DNA from: Lachnospiraceae bacterium | Lineage (GTDB): Bacteria; Bacillota; Clostridia; Oscillospirales; Ruminococcaceae | Length of the DNA: 64,000 bases | Assembly (NCBI GenBank): GCA_023664705.1 | Contig: JAMPFE010000003.1 | Span: 91,217-155,216 of the forward strand | Reading direction: 5' to 3' | In this document: positions 25,729 through 33,685 of the stretch, piece by piece | Numbering within the stretch: position 1 is the stretch's first letter | Layout of the letters: each line of letters opens with the position of its first letter | Program-made: the position numbers and the translations under genes | The notes under the pieces: generated by a model | The model's input: the letters and a program-made list of their open reading frames with translations, nothing else | Told to the model about the DNA's origin: nothing | Databases searched by the model: none

Positions 25729-26964
25729 ATGGCTAAGGAAAAATATAATTCCACGAAACCCCACGTTAATATCGGTACCATCGGTCACGTTGACCATGGT
25801 AAGACCACTCTGACCGCGGCTATCACCAAGTGGCTCGCGCTGAAGGGTCAGGCTAAGTTCGAGGCTTATGATATGATCGATAAGGCTCCCGAGGAGAGAG
25901 AGCGCGGTATCACGATCAATACCGCTCACGTTGAGTATGAGACCGACAACCGTCACTACGCTCACGTTGACTGCCCCGGTCACGCCGACTATATCAAGAA
26001 CATGATTACGGGTGCGGCTCAGATGGACGGCGCTGTGCTCGTTGTTGCGGGTACCGACGGTCCTATGGCTCAGACCAAGGAGCACATTCTGCTTGCGCGC
26101 CAGGTTGGCGTTCCCGCAATGGTCGTATTTATCAACAAGTGCGACGATGCGGGCGAGTACGACGCCGCTACGGGCGAGTACAACGACCCCGACGAGATGC
26201 TCGAGCTGGTTGAGATGGATATCCGCGGCGAGCTTTCCGATAAGGGCTTCCCCGGCGACGATATCCCGATTATCCGCGGCTCCGCTAAGGTTGCTCTGGA
26301 TTCCGATTCCAAGGACCCCGACGCTCCCGAGTATGTTTGCATCAAGAAGCTGATGGAGGCTATCGACAACTACATTCCCGCTCCCGAGAGAGACGAGAAC
26401 AAGCCCTTCCTGATGCCCGTTGAGGACACCATGACCATTACGGGCCGCGGCACCGTTGCTACGGGTCGTGTAGAGCGCGGCGTTGTAAAGGTAAACGATA
26501 CCGTTGAGATCACGGGTCTGGTTGACGAGCCCAAGAGCACGGTTGTTACGGGTCTCGAGATGTTCAGAAAGACCCTCGACGAGGCTGTTGCGGGCTACAA
26601 CATCGGCGCGCTGCTCCGCGGCATCACCCGCGACCAGATCGAGCGCGGTCAGGTTCTCTGCAAGCCCGGCTCTATCCACCCGCACACCAAGTTCAGCGGT
26701 CAGGTTTACGTTCTTAAGAAGGAAGAGGGCGGCCGTCACACTCCGTTCGTTTCCAACTACCGTCCGCAGTTCTTCTTCAGAACCACAGACGTTACGGGCG
26801 TTATCACGCTGCCTGCCGATAAGGAAATGTGCATGCCCGGCGATAACGTTGTAATGGACGTTGAGCTTATCACTCCTATCGCAATTGAGGAGGGTCTGCG
26901 CTTCGCTATCCGCGAGGGCGGCAAGACCGTAGGCTCGGGCGTTGTTACCAAGATTAACGCTTGA
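25729..26964 (+). CDS. tuf: Elongation factor Tu
   Basis: 411 residues from the ATG at 25729, which follows AAAGGAGG; an upstream in-frame ATG at 25657 overlaps the promoter and is rejected. Delivers aminoacyl-tRNA to the ribosome. G1 GHVDHGKT (about 19-26), G3 DCPGHADY and G4 NKCD are intact. Immediately after NKCD there is an extra stretch of about 11 residues (AGEYDAATGEYND) not found in E. coli EF-Tu, which makes the protein longer than the usual 393-400. Domains 2 and 3 look normal. Confidence 0.98.
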   Translation: MAKEKYNSTKPHVNIGTIGHVDHGKTTLTAAITKWLALKGQAKFEAYDMIDKAPEERERGITINTAHVEYETDNRHYAHVDCPGHADYIKNMITGAAQMDGAVLVVAGTDGPMAQTKEHILLARQVGVPAMVVFINKCDDAGEYDAATGEYNDPDEMLELVEMDIRGELSDKGFPGDDIPIIRGSAKVALDSDSKDPDAPEYVCIKKLMEAIDNYIPAPERDENKPFLMPVEDTMTITGRGTVATGRVERGVVKVNDTVEITGLVDEPKSTVVTGLEMFRKTLDEAVAGYNIGALLRGITRDQIERGQVLCKPGSIHPHTKFSGQVYVLKKEEGGRHTPFVSNYRPQFFFRTTDVTGVITLPADKEMCMPGDNVVMDVELITPIAIEEGLRFAIREGGKTVGSGVVTKINA

Positions 26965-26988
26965 TTGCCGAACGAATGAAATAAAGAT

Positions 26989-27021
26989 TTGCCGCTGTAC
27001 GAAGGTGCAGCGGCAATTTTT
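26989..27021 (+). terminator. Terminator after tuf
   Basis: 12-bp stem TTGCCGCTGTAC (26989-27000) with GTGCAGCGGCAA (27005-27016), four-base loop, then TTTTTATT. It reaches the stop codon of the converging helicase gene. Confidence 0.9.
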
Positions 27022-29260
27022 ATTCGATAAATTCCAACTCGTCGGCGTCGAGATAGTCCTCGATGTATTGCTTGGTGAGCAACTGCCGAGGGATGTAGTC
27101 GTTGAATTTTCCCGCGATCTCGCAGTTTTCGGGGATACGGAACGAATATTTGTCCGCGCCGCGCCGCTTGATGTCGTTCAGCGCGGCGATGAGCGCGTTT
27201 TTGCCCATATCCGTCTGCACCTCGATGCAGACGGGAATGTAGCGCTGAAGCCACACGTTCGCTTGAAAGCCGCGTTGGCGCAGCGCGTACAGCAGTGCCA
27301 TTGTGCCGCGCGTCCCGAGAAACGGGAACACAGCGAAAACCGTCTCGGAGAGCGGTATAACTATCCTCTCGCCCTCGGACACGGCGCCGCCCGCAAGCTC
27401 GTTTCCGCTTGTCGTTTCGCCGCTCATCGACGCGTTTCGGCAGAGCCGCCGAATGTCGTCAAGGCGCTTCTGCGCGCTCTCGTCGAGGAACGCGTATTTC
27501 TCGTCGCTGCGGAGCAGCTCGAGCATTTTCTTCATCACTTTGGTGTGGACGTATTCGTTGCCCGTGTCCGTCCACATATTCGCGGAAATGCCCTCGATTT
27601 TTTTGACGTAGATAGTCGTCTGCTTTTTGTCGAGCTCCGTGACCTCCCACGCCTGCCCCGCCAGCGCGAACTGCGAACGCGGCGGGAACGGGTTCTGGAC
27701 CGTGCCGATTATCTCCGCGGAGGCGCCGTTTCCCGCGCTGCTGCGCACGGTGTACTCCACGGGCACCGAGAACACCGCAAGAAACTCGTAGCTGTTGACG
27801 GCGGCTTCGCCCTTTTCGCCTATCATCAGCCCGTCCTCGCCGCGCTCGAGATGCCCGTTCTCCAGCATATGCCGCAGGAGCAGCAGATAGTCGTCCTTGG
27901 AAACATATCGGAACACCGACAGCGTGAGCACCTGCCGCGCGAGCTCCTTCGGCTGCACGGAGCCGCTCGCCGCCAGTATCGACATGGTTTGGTGGTACAG
28001 CAGGCTGTATGGCAGCTTCGGCAGGTACATGGGCTCGACCCACTTTTCGCGCGTGTACAGCAGTATCATTGCCGCGCACATCACAAAGTCCCAATTTATC
28101 TCCTTGTAGAACGTGTTCGGCGGCAGGCTCATATCCCAGCGGAACGCGAAGCGCATTTCGCCCGCCGCGTCGCCGCGCCGACCCGTTCTGCCGAGGCGCT
28201 GCACGAGCCCCGATACCGTGAGCGGACAGCCCGTCTGGACTATGCGCTCCAAACGCCCGAGGTCGATGCCGAGCTCCAGCGTGACCGTCGCGCCCGTGCA
28301 GACGGGCAGCTCGCCCGACTTCATGCGCTTCTCGGCGAACTCGCGCAGCGCGGGGGAGACGTTCGCGTGGTGCACCAGATAGCAGTCGCCGCCGCGGTTT
28401 TTCTCGGAGAGCCGCTTCATATGCGCGATGTTCTCCTCGACCTCGCCCTTGCTGTTGGAGAACAGTATGCAGCGCTTGGCGCGCGTGCTCTCGTAGAGAT
28501 ACTCGTAGTAGCGCTCCAGCAGCGTTTTGCTGTCGGAGTTGGGTATCTTTTCGGCTATCGGGAAGAACCTCACCGACAGGCGTATCTTGCGGCTTTTGTC
28601 GCGGACCTTCGGGGTGTTGCAGGGCGCGTTTGTGCCCATGCAGAGCCATTTTTCGGCATTCGTGCAGTCGCCGAGAGTTGCCGAAAGCCCTATTCTCCGC
28701 GGAACAAAGCCGATTATCCGCTGCAAACGCTCCAGCACCGACAAAAGCTGCAAGCCGCGGTCGTTGTCCATAAAATAGTGCACCTCGTCGATGATGACGA
28801 AACGCAGGTCGGAGAACAGGCGGTAGGCGTTCGCGCTGTTGCGCATAAGCAGGCTCTCGAGGCTCTCGGGGGTGGTCTGCATTATGCCGCGCGGGTTTTT
28901 CACGAGCTTCTTTTTCGCGGCGGGAGACGCGTCGCCGTGCCATTTCGTGACGGGGATGTCCGCTTCCTCGAGAAGCTCCTCGAGGCGCTCGAACTGGTCG
29001 TTTATCAGCGCCTTCAGCGGCGAGACGTACAGCGCCCCGACGCTGCCCGACGGGTTCTCCCAGAGCTGTGTTATCACGGGCAGGAACGCGGCTTCGGTCT
29101 TGCCGCTCGCCGTTCCCGAGGTCAGCAGGAGATTGTCCTCGGTGTCGAAGATTATCTCCGCAGCCGCGACCTGTATGTCGCGGAGCTCCTCCCACTTGTT
29201 GCGGTAGATGTAGTCCTGTATGAACGGCGCGAGGCGGTAAAATACGCTGTTTTGGCTCAT
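27020..29260 (-). CDS. Lhr/BrxHI-like SF2 DNA helicase
   Basis: 746 residues from the ATG at 29260, which overlaps the upstream stop as ATGA. Two RecA-like domains carry TSGTASGKTE (Walker A, about 47-56), DEVH (158-161), SAT (193-195) and QRLGRTGRRG (354-363). The C-terminal 350 residues resemble the large-helicase-related accessory region. This architecture matches the Lhr-type helicase that partners DUF2791 ATPases, called BrxHI in type 2 BREX loci. The partner ATPase is five genes upstream in the same operon. No methyltransferase, PglZ or nuclease gene is nearby. A role in DNA processing or phage defence is inference. Confidence 0.85.
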   Translation of the reverse strand: MSQNSVFYRLAPFIQDYIYRNKWEELRDIQVAAAEIIFDTEDNLLLTSGTASGKTEAAFLPVITQLWENPSGSVGALYVSPLKALINDQFERLEELLEEADIPVTKWHGDASPAAKKKLVKNPRGIMQTTPESLESLLMRNSANAYRLFSDLRFVIIDEVHYFMDNDRGLQLLSVLERLQRIIGFVPRRIGLSATLGDCTNAEKWLCMGTNAPCNTPKVRDKSRKIRLSVRFFPIAEKIPNSDSKTLLERYYEYLYESTRAKRCILFSNSKGEVEENIAHMKRLSEKNRGGDCYLVHHANVSPALREFAEKRMKSGELPVCTGATVTLELGIDLGRLERIVQTGCPLTVSGLVQRLGRTGRRGDAAGEMRFAFRWDMSLPPNTFYKEINWDFVMCAAMILLYTREKWVEPMYLPKLPYSLLYHQTMSILAASGSVQPKELARQVLTLSVFRYVSKDDYLLLLRHMLENGHLERGEDGLMIGEKGEAAVNSYEFLAVFSVPVEYTVRSSAGNGASAEIIGTVQNPFPPRSQFALAGQAWEVTELDKKQTTIYVKKIEGISANMWTDTGNEYVHTKVMKKMLELLRSDEKYAFLDESAQKRLDDIRRLCRNASMSGETTSGNELAGGAVSEGERIVIPLSETVFAVFPFLGTRGTMALLYALRQRGFQANVWLQRYIPVCIEVQTDMGKNALIAALNDIKRRGADKYSFRIPENCEIAGKFNDYIPRQLLTKQYIEDYLDADELEFIE

Positions 29261-29493
29261 AGCGAACCCGCGATGCCGAGAACGGCTATCGAAGCTATCG
29301 CGCCCAGCGCCGCTATCGCCGACAGGCAGCCGCACCCTCCGCGGCGGGGCGGACGTCCCCCGTGATGAGGCGGCGGGGGCGGGGGTCTGTGACCGCCGTG
29401 ATGACGAGGGGGCGGGGGCGGCGGTCTGTGACCTCCTCCGTGATGTCCTCCGGATCCGTGACCGCCCGGTCCGGGTCCTCCGAAATTTCTCAT
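29257..29493 (-). CDS. Small His/Gly/Pro-rich protein with C-terminal membrane helix
   Basis: 78 residues from the ATG at 29493 with AGGAGTG upstream; a GTG nine bases earlier is less well placed. Residues 3-53 are almost only Gly, His, Pro and Arg, including two runs of six prolines and many HH/HG pairs that could bind metal. The end CGCLSAIAALGAIASIAVLG is a hydrophobic helix with a CGC motif. Its stop overlaps the helicase start (ATGA), so the two are translationally coupled. I do not recognise a family. A membrane-tethered, disordered tail is the best structural guess. Confidence 0.7.
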   Translation of the reverse strand: MRNFGGPGPGGHGSGGHHGGGHRPPPPPPRHHGGHRPPPPPPHHGGRPPRRGGCGCLSAIAALGAIASIAVLGIAGSL

Positions 29494-29498
29494 AGAAA

Positions 29499-29954
29499 TC
29501 ACTCCTTTGTTATTTTTTTCACGTATATCCTGCTGTCGCCGCCGTAAATATCAACGCGGCTCTCAAGGTACGAATATCCGTATTTCTCGTAAAGCCCGAT
29601 GTGGTCGGTGCATATGTAAACGTTTTCAACGGAATGTTCGCGGGCGATCTCCTCGCAGCGCTCTATCAGCCGCCCGACATAACGGTGTCCGCGGTATTCG
29701 GGGAACGTGTACACAAAGCCTATCCACGGGTACAGCGACCTGTCGTCGACGCAGTCGCGGTGCGCGAACGTCACAAAGGAGACCAGCCTGTCCCCGTCGG
29801 TTAGCAGGAGCAGAATACCCTCGCCGAGATTTTCAAAGAACGTTCCGTTTTCAAGAAATCCCGTCAGCGTCGGAGCCGCGCCCCAATCGCTGCGCTTTAT
29901 TTCGCCGAGCCAATGCGCGCGGTCGGCGCTTTCAAAGTAGTTTATAATTTCCAT
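29499..29954 (-). CDS. GNAT family acetyltransferase
   Basis: 151 residues. The acetyl-CoA site is visible as YTFPEYRGHRYVGRLIERCE (about 87-106), the Q/RxxGxG/A-type motif A, followed by NVYICTDHIGLYEKYGYSYL, the usual C-terminal GNAT block. Substrate unknown. It lies 15 bp after hicB and 5 bp before the next gene, in the middle of the ATPase-helicase operon. It could modify a small molecule or protein, or be a passenger. Confidence 0.85.
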   Translation of the reverse strand: MEIINYFESADRAHWLGEIKRSDWGAAPTLTGFLENGTFFENLGEGILLLLTDGDRLVSFVTFAHRDCVDDRSLYPWIGFVYTFPEYRGHRYVGRLIERCEEIAREHSVENVYICTDHIGLYEKYGYSYLESRVDIYGGDSRIYVKKITKE

Positions 29955-29969
29955 ATTTACCTTTCTGTG

Positions 29970-30179
29970 TCATGCGAAAGCAAGCTTTCCTTTCGGCACG
30001 GGAATATCTCTGCCAAGCTCTTTGGCGGTCTCTATCCATTCCTCGATAACCGTATGCACGTTTTCAAGCGCCTCCGCGGGGGTCTTGCCGTCAGCCATAC
30101 AGCCCGAAAGCTCGGGGACCTCGGCGATATAGCTGCTGTCCTGTTCGCTCCAATAAAGGATTATTTCATATTTATACAT
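29970..30179 (-). CDS. hicB: HicB-like antitoxin (short form)
   Basis: 69 residues. The partial RNase-H-like fold of HicB is recognisable in YEIILYWSEQDSSYIAEVPEL and the SGCMADGKTPAEALENV motif (about 4-44). The C-terminal DNA-binding domain of longer HicB proteins is absent, so autoregulation may be reduced or done by another factor. It overlaps hicA by 19 bp, with AGGAGGAG in the hicA end, so the antitoxin is translated after the toxin. Usual role: neutralise HicA. Confidence 0.85.
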   Translation of the reverse strand: MYKYEIILYWSEQDSSYIAEVPELSGCMADGKTPAEALENVHTVIEEWIETAKELGRDIPVPKGKLAFA

Positions 30180-30433
30180 AATAAATCTCCTCCTAAAGTG
30201 TACTTTAAAACCAGATTGCGCACCTGTTTCACTTGATAGGGCTTTGCTTTATTGCCAACGGGCTGAAGATTTATGATTTCTTCGACTCCATCCATAGTAT
30301 AAATAAAGTGATCGCCCCTTATTCGGCACTTAAAGCCGAGTATTTCAAGCAGTCTTTGCAGCTCCGAGAAACGAAATGAATTGTCGTTTGTGCCGCTTAA
30401 AAGCTTTAGCAGCAGCTTTTCGCTCTGTCCCAT
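30161..30433 (-). CDS. hicA: HicA-like mRNA interferase toxin
   Basis: 90 residues. The dsRBD-like HicA fold is suggested by FSELQRLLEILGFKCRIRGDHFIY (about 22-45; catalytic His in RGDHF) and the end KPYQVKQVRNLV. HicA toxins cleave mRNA. It is slightly longer than many HicA proteins (about 60-80 residues). It starts 8 bp after the BrxD-like ATPase stop with GAGGTG overlapping that stop, so it is built into the operon rather than standing alone. Confidence 0.8.
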   Translation of the reverse strand: MGQSEKLLLKLLSGTNDNSFRFSELQRLLEILGFKCRIRGDHFIYTMDGVEEIINLQPVGNKAKPYQVKQVRNLVLKYTLGGDLLCINMK

Positions 30434-30441
30434 TTTTCACC

Positions 30442-31755
30442 TCACAAATCAAAATCCTCGAAGCCGTCGCCGCCGTCGGAGCCTTCCCCATCGCCCTCGG
30501 AAAACTTGAACTGCTCCTCGCCCATAAGCTCGGGGAGCGTTTTTTCGGGGTGCTGGTAAGCGATATTCAGCAGCTCTATGAAGTCGCGTATCATCTCGCG
30601 CGGGGTGACGTTGGTCTGCGCGCCCACGCGCTCGAATTCCGCCTTGACGAAATATATCCTGTCCTCGAGCGTTATCTTCGGCTCGTAGTCGTACAGCAGC
30701 GCGTGTATCTCCGATAGCTTTTCCGTCAGCACGGTCAATTCCTCATAGGAAAGCGGATCGAGCCTGATTATCGGCGCCAGCATATCGTGAGCCTCGTCCG
30801 TGGCGTAGCGCCCGCGCTCCAGCCGCGAGCGCAGCGCCTCGTAGCTGAACACTCCGCGCCGCGCGTCCTCGACGCACTGCGGCGTGCCGCCCATGATGAT
30901 GCCGAGATGCGAAGCCTTGCCCTGCATTACGTCGTTGTACATCGTAAGGATTTTTTCGTAGTTGTTCTGGCGAGTGACCGAGTTGGAAATTTTCATTATG
31001 TTGACGAGCTCGTCTATCATGATGACCAAGCCCTTGTAGCCCGCGCTGACGAGAAAGGCGGTCATAAGCTTGATATAGTCGTACCAGTTTTCGTCGGAGA
31101 TTATGACGTTCACGCCGAGGTCGTGCTTTGCCTCGGTTTTCGTGGAGTATTCCCCGCGCAGCCAGCGGACGGCGCTGCCCTGCTTCTCGTCATTGCCGTC
31201 GCGGAACGCGCGGTAATAGGCGATTATGACCGCCGCGAAGTCGAACCCGTGAACCATGTCCTCCAAGCCGTTTATCCTCGCGTAGATGCGCTTTTCGACC
31301 TCGGTATCGAAGAACGTGTTGTCGGGAGACATTCCGTCCGCGATGACCTCTCCGCGCACGCCGTTTATCCACTTCTCGAGTATCAGCGAGAGCGCGCCGC
31401 CGTCGGGCTTTGCCTTGACGGAAAGCGAGCGCATAAGCTCGCGGTACGTCGCCAAGCCCTGCCCCTTTGTTCCCGTGAGCCGCCGCTCGGGCGACAGGTC
31501 GGCGTCCGCGGAGGCGAAGCCCCTGTCCATGACGTGCTGGCGCATCGTCTGTATCAGGAAGCTCTTGCCGCTGCCGAATTTTCCGACAATAAAGCGGAAA
31601 AACGCGCCGCCGTCCTCGGCTATCGACACGTCGTGCAGCAGGGCGTTTATCTCGGCGGTGCGCCCGACCGCGATGTAACCCAGCCCCGTGCGCGGCACCA
31701 CGCCGCCCTTCAGCGCGTTGATGAGCCCGGCGGCTATTCGTTTCGGAATTTGCAT
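30442..31755 (-). CDS. BrxD-like (DUF2791) P-loop ATPase
   Basis: 437 residues. Walker A GKFGSGKS at 58-65; Walker B LVIMIDE at 243-249; then NIMKISNSVTRQNNYEKILT and LGIIMGGTPQCVEDARRG, which are typical of the DUF2791 ATPases (BrxC/BrxD superfamily). The last 25 residues are acidic (GEGSDGGDGFEDFDL). BrxD is found next to an Lhr-like helicase in type 2 BREX, and similar ATPase-helicase pairs occur with TerB-domain proteins in Clostridia. This gene opens the six-gene operon ending with the helicase at 27020. A MITE-like element lies just upstream. Confidence 0.87.
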   Translation of the reverse strand: MQIPKRIAAGLINALKGGVVPRTGLGYIAVGRTAEINALLHDVSIAEDGGAFFRFIVGKFGSGKSFLIQTMRQHVMDRGFASADADLSPERRLTGTKGQGLATYRELMRSLSVKAKPDGGALSLILEKWINGVRGEVIADGMSPDNTFFDTEVEKRIYARINGLEDMVHGFDFAAVIIAYYRAFRDGNDEKQGSAVRWLRGEYSTKTEAKHDLGVNVIISDENWYDYIKLMTAFLVSAGYKGLVIMIDELVNIMKISNSVTRQNNYEKILTMYNDVMQGKASHLGIIMGGTPQCVEDARRGVFSYEALRSRLERGRYATDEAHDMLAPIIRLDPLSYEELTVLTEKLSEIHALLYDYEPKITLEDRIYFVKAEFERVGAQTNVTPREMIRDFIELLNIAYQHPEKTLPELMGEEQFKFSEGDGEGSDGGDGFEDFDL

Positions 31756-31772
31756 AATACCAACCCCCTTTT

Positions 31773-31933
31773 ACAGTTGACAGTTGACAGTGTATAGTTG
31801 ACAGTTAAGGAAATGATGCGGTATATTACGTTTATTGTCACTCGGATAAGCGCTTATTTGCCGAGTCGCTATAAACCCGACTGTTTTCAGCCATACATTA
31901 ACTGTCAACTGTCAACCGTACACTGTAAACTGT
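31773..31933 (-). mobile_element. MITE-like palindromic element, copy 2
   Basis: Reverse complement of the element at 324-483, about 160 bp, with the same AGTTGACAGT-type inverted ends and the same central CGCTTATCCGA segment. It fills the 181-bp gap between the BrxD-like gene and the ABC exporter. Any promoter for the ATPase operon must lie in or beyond it; I see no strong boxes. Confidence 0.75.
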
Positions 31934-31936
31934 ATT

Positions 31937-33685
31937 TCACCCCTCCTGCCGCGAGCGGATAAGCTCCGCGTAAAAGCCGTCCTTTTCCATAAGCTCGGCG
32001 TGCGTGCCCTGCTCGACGATATGCCCCGACTTCATTACGAGAATGCAGTCCGCCTCGCGGATAGTCGAGAGCCTGTGCGCGACCACAAAGCTCGTGCGTC
32101 CCCGCATGAGATTGTCGAACGCGTTCTGTATCTTCATTTCGGTGCGCGTGTCTATCGAGGACGTTGCCTCGTCGAGTATCAGCATCGGCGGCAGCGAGAG
32201 CATTATCCTCGCTATCGACAGCAGCTGCCGCTGCCCTTGGGAAAGCTCCGCGTCGTTTGTTATCACGGTATCGTAGCCCTGCGGCAGGCGCTTTATAAAG
32301 CTGTGCGCGTGGGCGGCTTTGGCGGCGGCGGTTATCTCGTCGAGCGTCGCGTCGGGCTTGCCGTAGGCGATGTTGTCGCGCACCGTCCCGCGGAACACCC
32401 ACGTCTCCTGCAAAACGATGCCGAAATTGCTCCGCAGACTGTTCCTTGTTATTTCTTTAACGGGCAAGCCGCTTACGTCTATCTCGCCGCTCACAACGTC
32501 GTAGAAGCGCATAAGCAGGTTGATGAGCGTTGTCTTTCCGCAGCCCGTGGGTCCGACGATCGCGATGTGCTGCCCGCTCTTTACGTCGAGATTAAGGTTC
32601 TCGATAAGCGGCTTTTCGGGAACGTAGGAGAAGTCAACATTACGCAGCCGCACGCGCCCGTCGCATTTTTCGAGCGCCTTCTTGTCCGCGTCGGAGCTTT
32701 CGGGCTGCTCGTCGATAAGCGCGAATATCCTCGCCGCCGAAGCGAGCGCGTTCTGAAGCTCGGTAACGACCCCCGAGATCTCGTTGAACGGCTTGGTATA
32801 TTGATTTGCGTACTGCAGAAAGCAGCTGAGATCGCCGACGGTGAATCCCCCCGAGACCGCCCTCACGGCGTTCAGCGCGCCGAAAACGCCCACCCCCGCG
32901 TAGACGAGGGAGTTCACGAAGCGCGTGCAGGGGTTGGTGAGCGCGGAGTAAAACTGCGCTCTCCGTCCGCAGACGTTCAGCCGCTCGTTTATCTCGCCGA
33001 ATTGCGCCTCGGCGTTCTTCTCGAAGCCGAAAGCCTTTACGAGCCGCTGCCCGCCGATATGCTCGTCGATGTAGCCCGTAAGCTCGCCCTTTATCGCGGA
33101 CTGCTCCTTGAATTTATTAAAGCAGAGCTTGGAGATGACCGCCGCGACCGCGAACGACAGCGGCGTAATGCAGACGACCACAAGCGTTATCTGCCAGTTG
33201 AGCCTTGCCATAAAGACCAGCGTGCCGATTATCGTCACAACGCCCGTGAAAAGCTGCTGAAAGCCCTGCAGCAAGCCCTCGCTCACCGCGTCCACGTCGT
33301 TCACCACGCGGCTTATTATGTCGCCGTGGGAGTTCGCGTCGATATACGACAGCGGCAGGTGCTGCAAATGCGCGAAGATGTCCGCGCGGAGCTGCTTTAC
33401 GGTCTTGTGGGTTATCTTGTTTGTGGAAAAATACATCAGCCACTGCAAAAGCGCGACAACGGGAATTATCGCCGCTATCGTTATCAGAACGGGCGTCATG
33501 CTCTCGAAATCGACCCCGTTTTCGCTTATGCAGTCCACCGCCCTGCCTATCAGCACGGTGGTGTACAGCGACAGCAGAACGCTGCCCGCCGCGCATATTA
33601 TCGCCAGCACGACAAGCGGTATCTGCCCCTTCATATAGCGGAGAATGCGCCCCAGAGCGCCCTTTTTCGTCAGCCTTTTATCCAT
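31937..33685 (-). CDS. ABC exporter half-transporter (consensus ATPase site)
   Basis: 582 residues: an N-terminal six-helix membrane domain (about 1-320) and a C-terminal ATPase. Walker A GPTGCGKTT, signature LSQGQRQLLSIAR and Walker B LILDEATSS with the catalytic Glu are present. It overlaps the next subunit by 8 bp. Together they fit heterodimeric exporters of the BmrCD/LmrCD/TM287-288 type, which move drugs, lipids or peptides outward. Substrate unknown. Confidence 0.93.
   Translation of the reverse strand: MDKRLTKKGALGRILRYMKGQIPLVVLAIICAAGSVLLSLYTTVLIGRAVDCISENGVDFESMTPVLITIAAIIPVVALLQWLMYFSTNKITHKTVKQLRADIFAHLQHLPLSYIDANSHGDIISRVVNDVDAVSEGLLQGFQQLFTGVVTIIGTLVFMARLNWQITLVVVCITPLSFAVAAVISKLCFNKFKEQSAIKGELTGYIDEHIGGQRLVKAFGFEKNAEAQFGEINERLNVCGRRAQFYSALTNPCTRFVNSLVYAGVGVFGALNAVRAVSGGFTVGDLSCFLQYANQYTKPFNEISGVVTELQNALASAARIFALIDEQPESSDADKKALEKCDGRVRLRNVDFSYVPEKPLIENLNLDVKSGQHIAIVGPTGCGKTTLINLLMRFYDVVSGEIDVSGLPVKEITRNSLRSNFGIVLQETWVFRGTVRDNIAYGKPDATLDEITAAAKAAHAHSFIKRLPQGYDTVITNDAELSQGQRQLLSIARIMLSLPPMLILDEATSSIDTRTEMKIQNAFDNLMRGRTSFVVAHRLSTIREADCILVMKSGHIVEQGTHAELMEKDGFYAELIRSRQEG

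Noticed and set aside
27020..31755. Complete BREX system
   Set aside because: Only BrxD-like and BrxHI-like genes are present. PglX, PglZ, BrxA/B and other BREX components are missing from the window.
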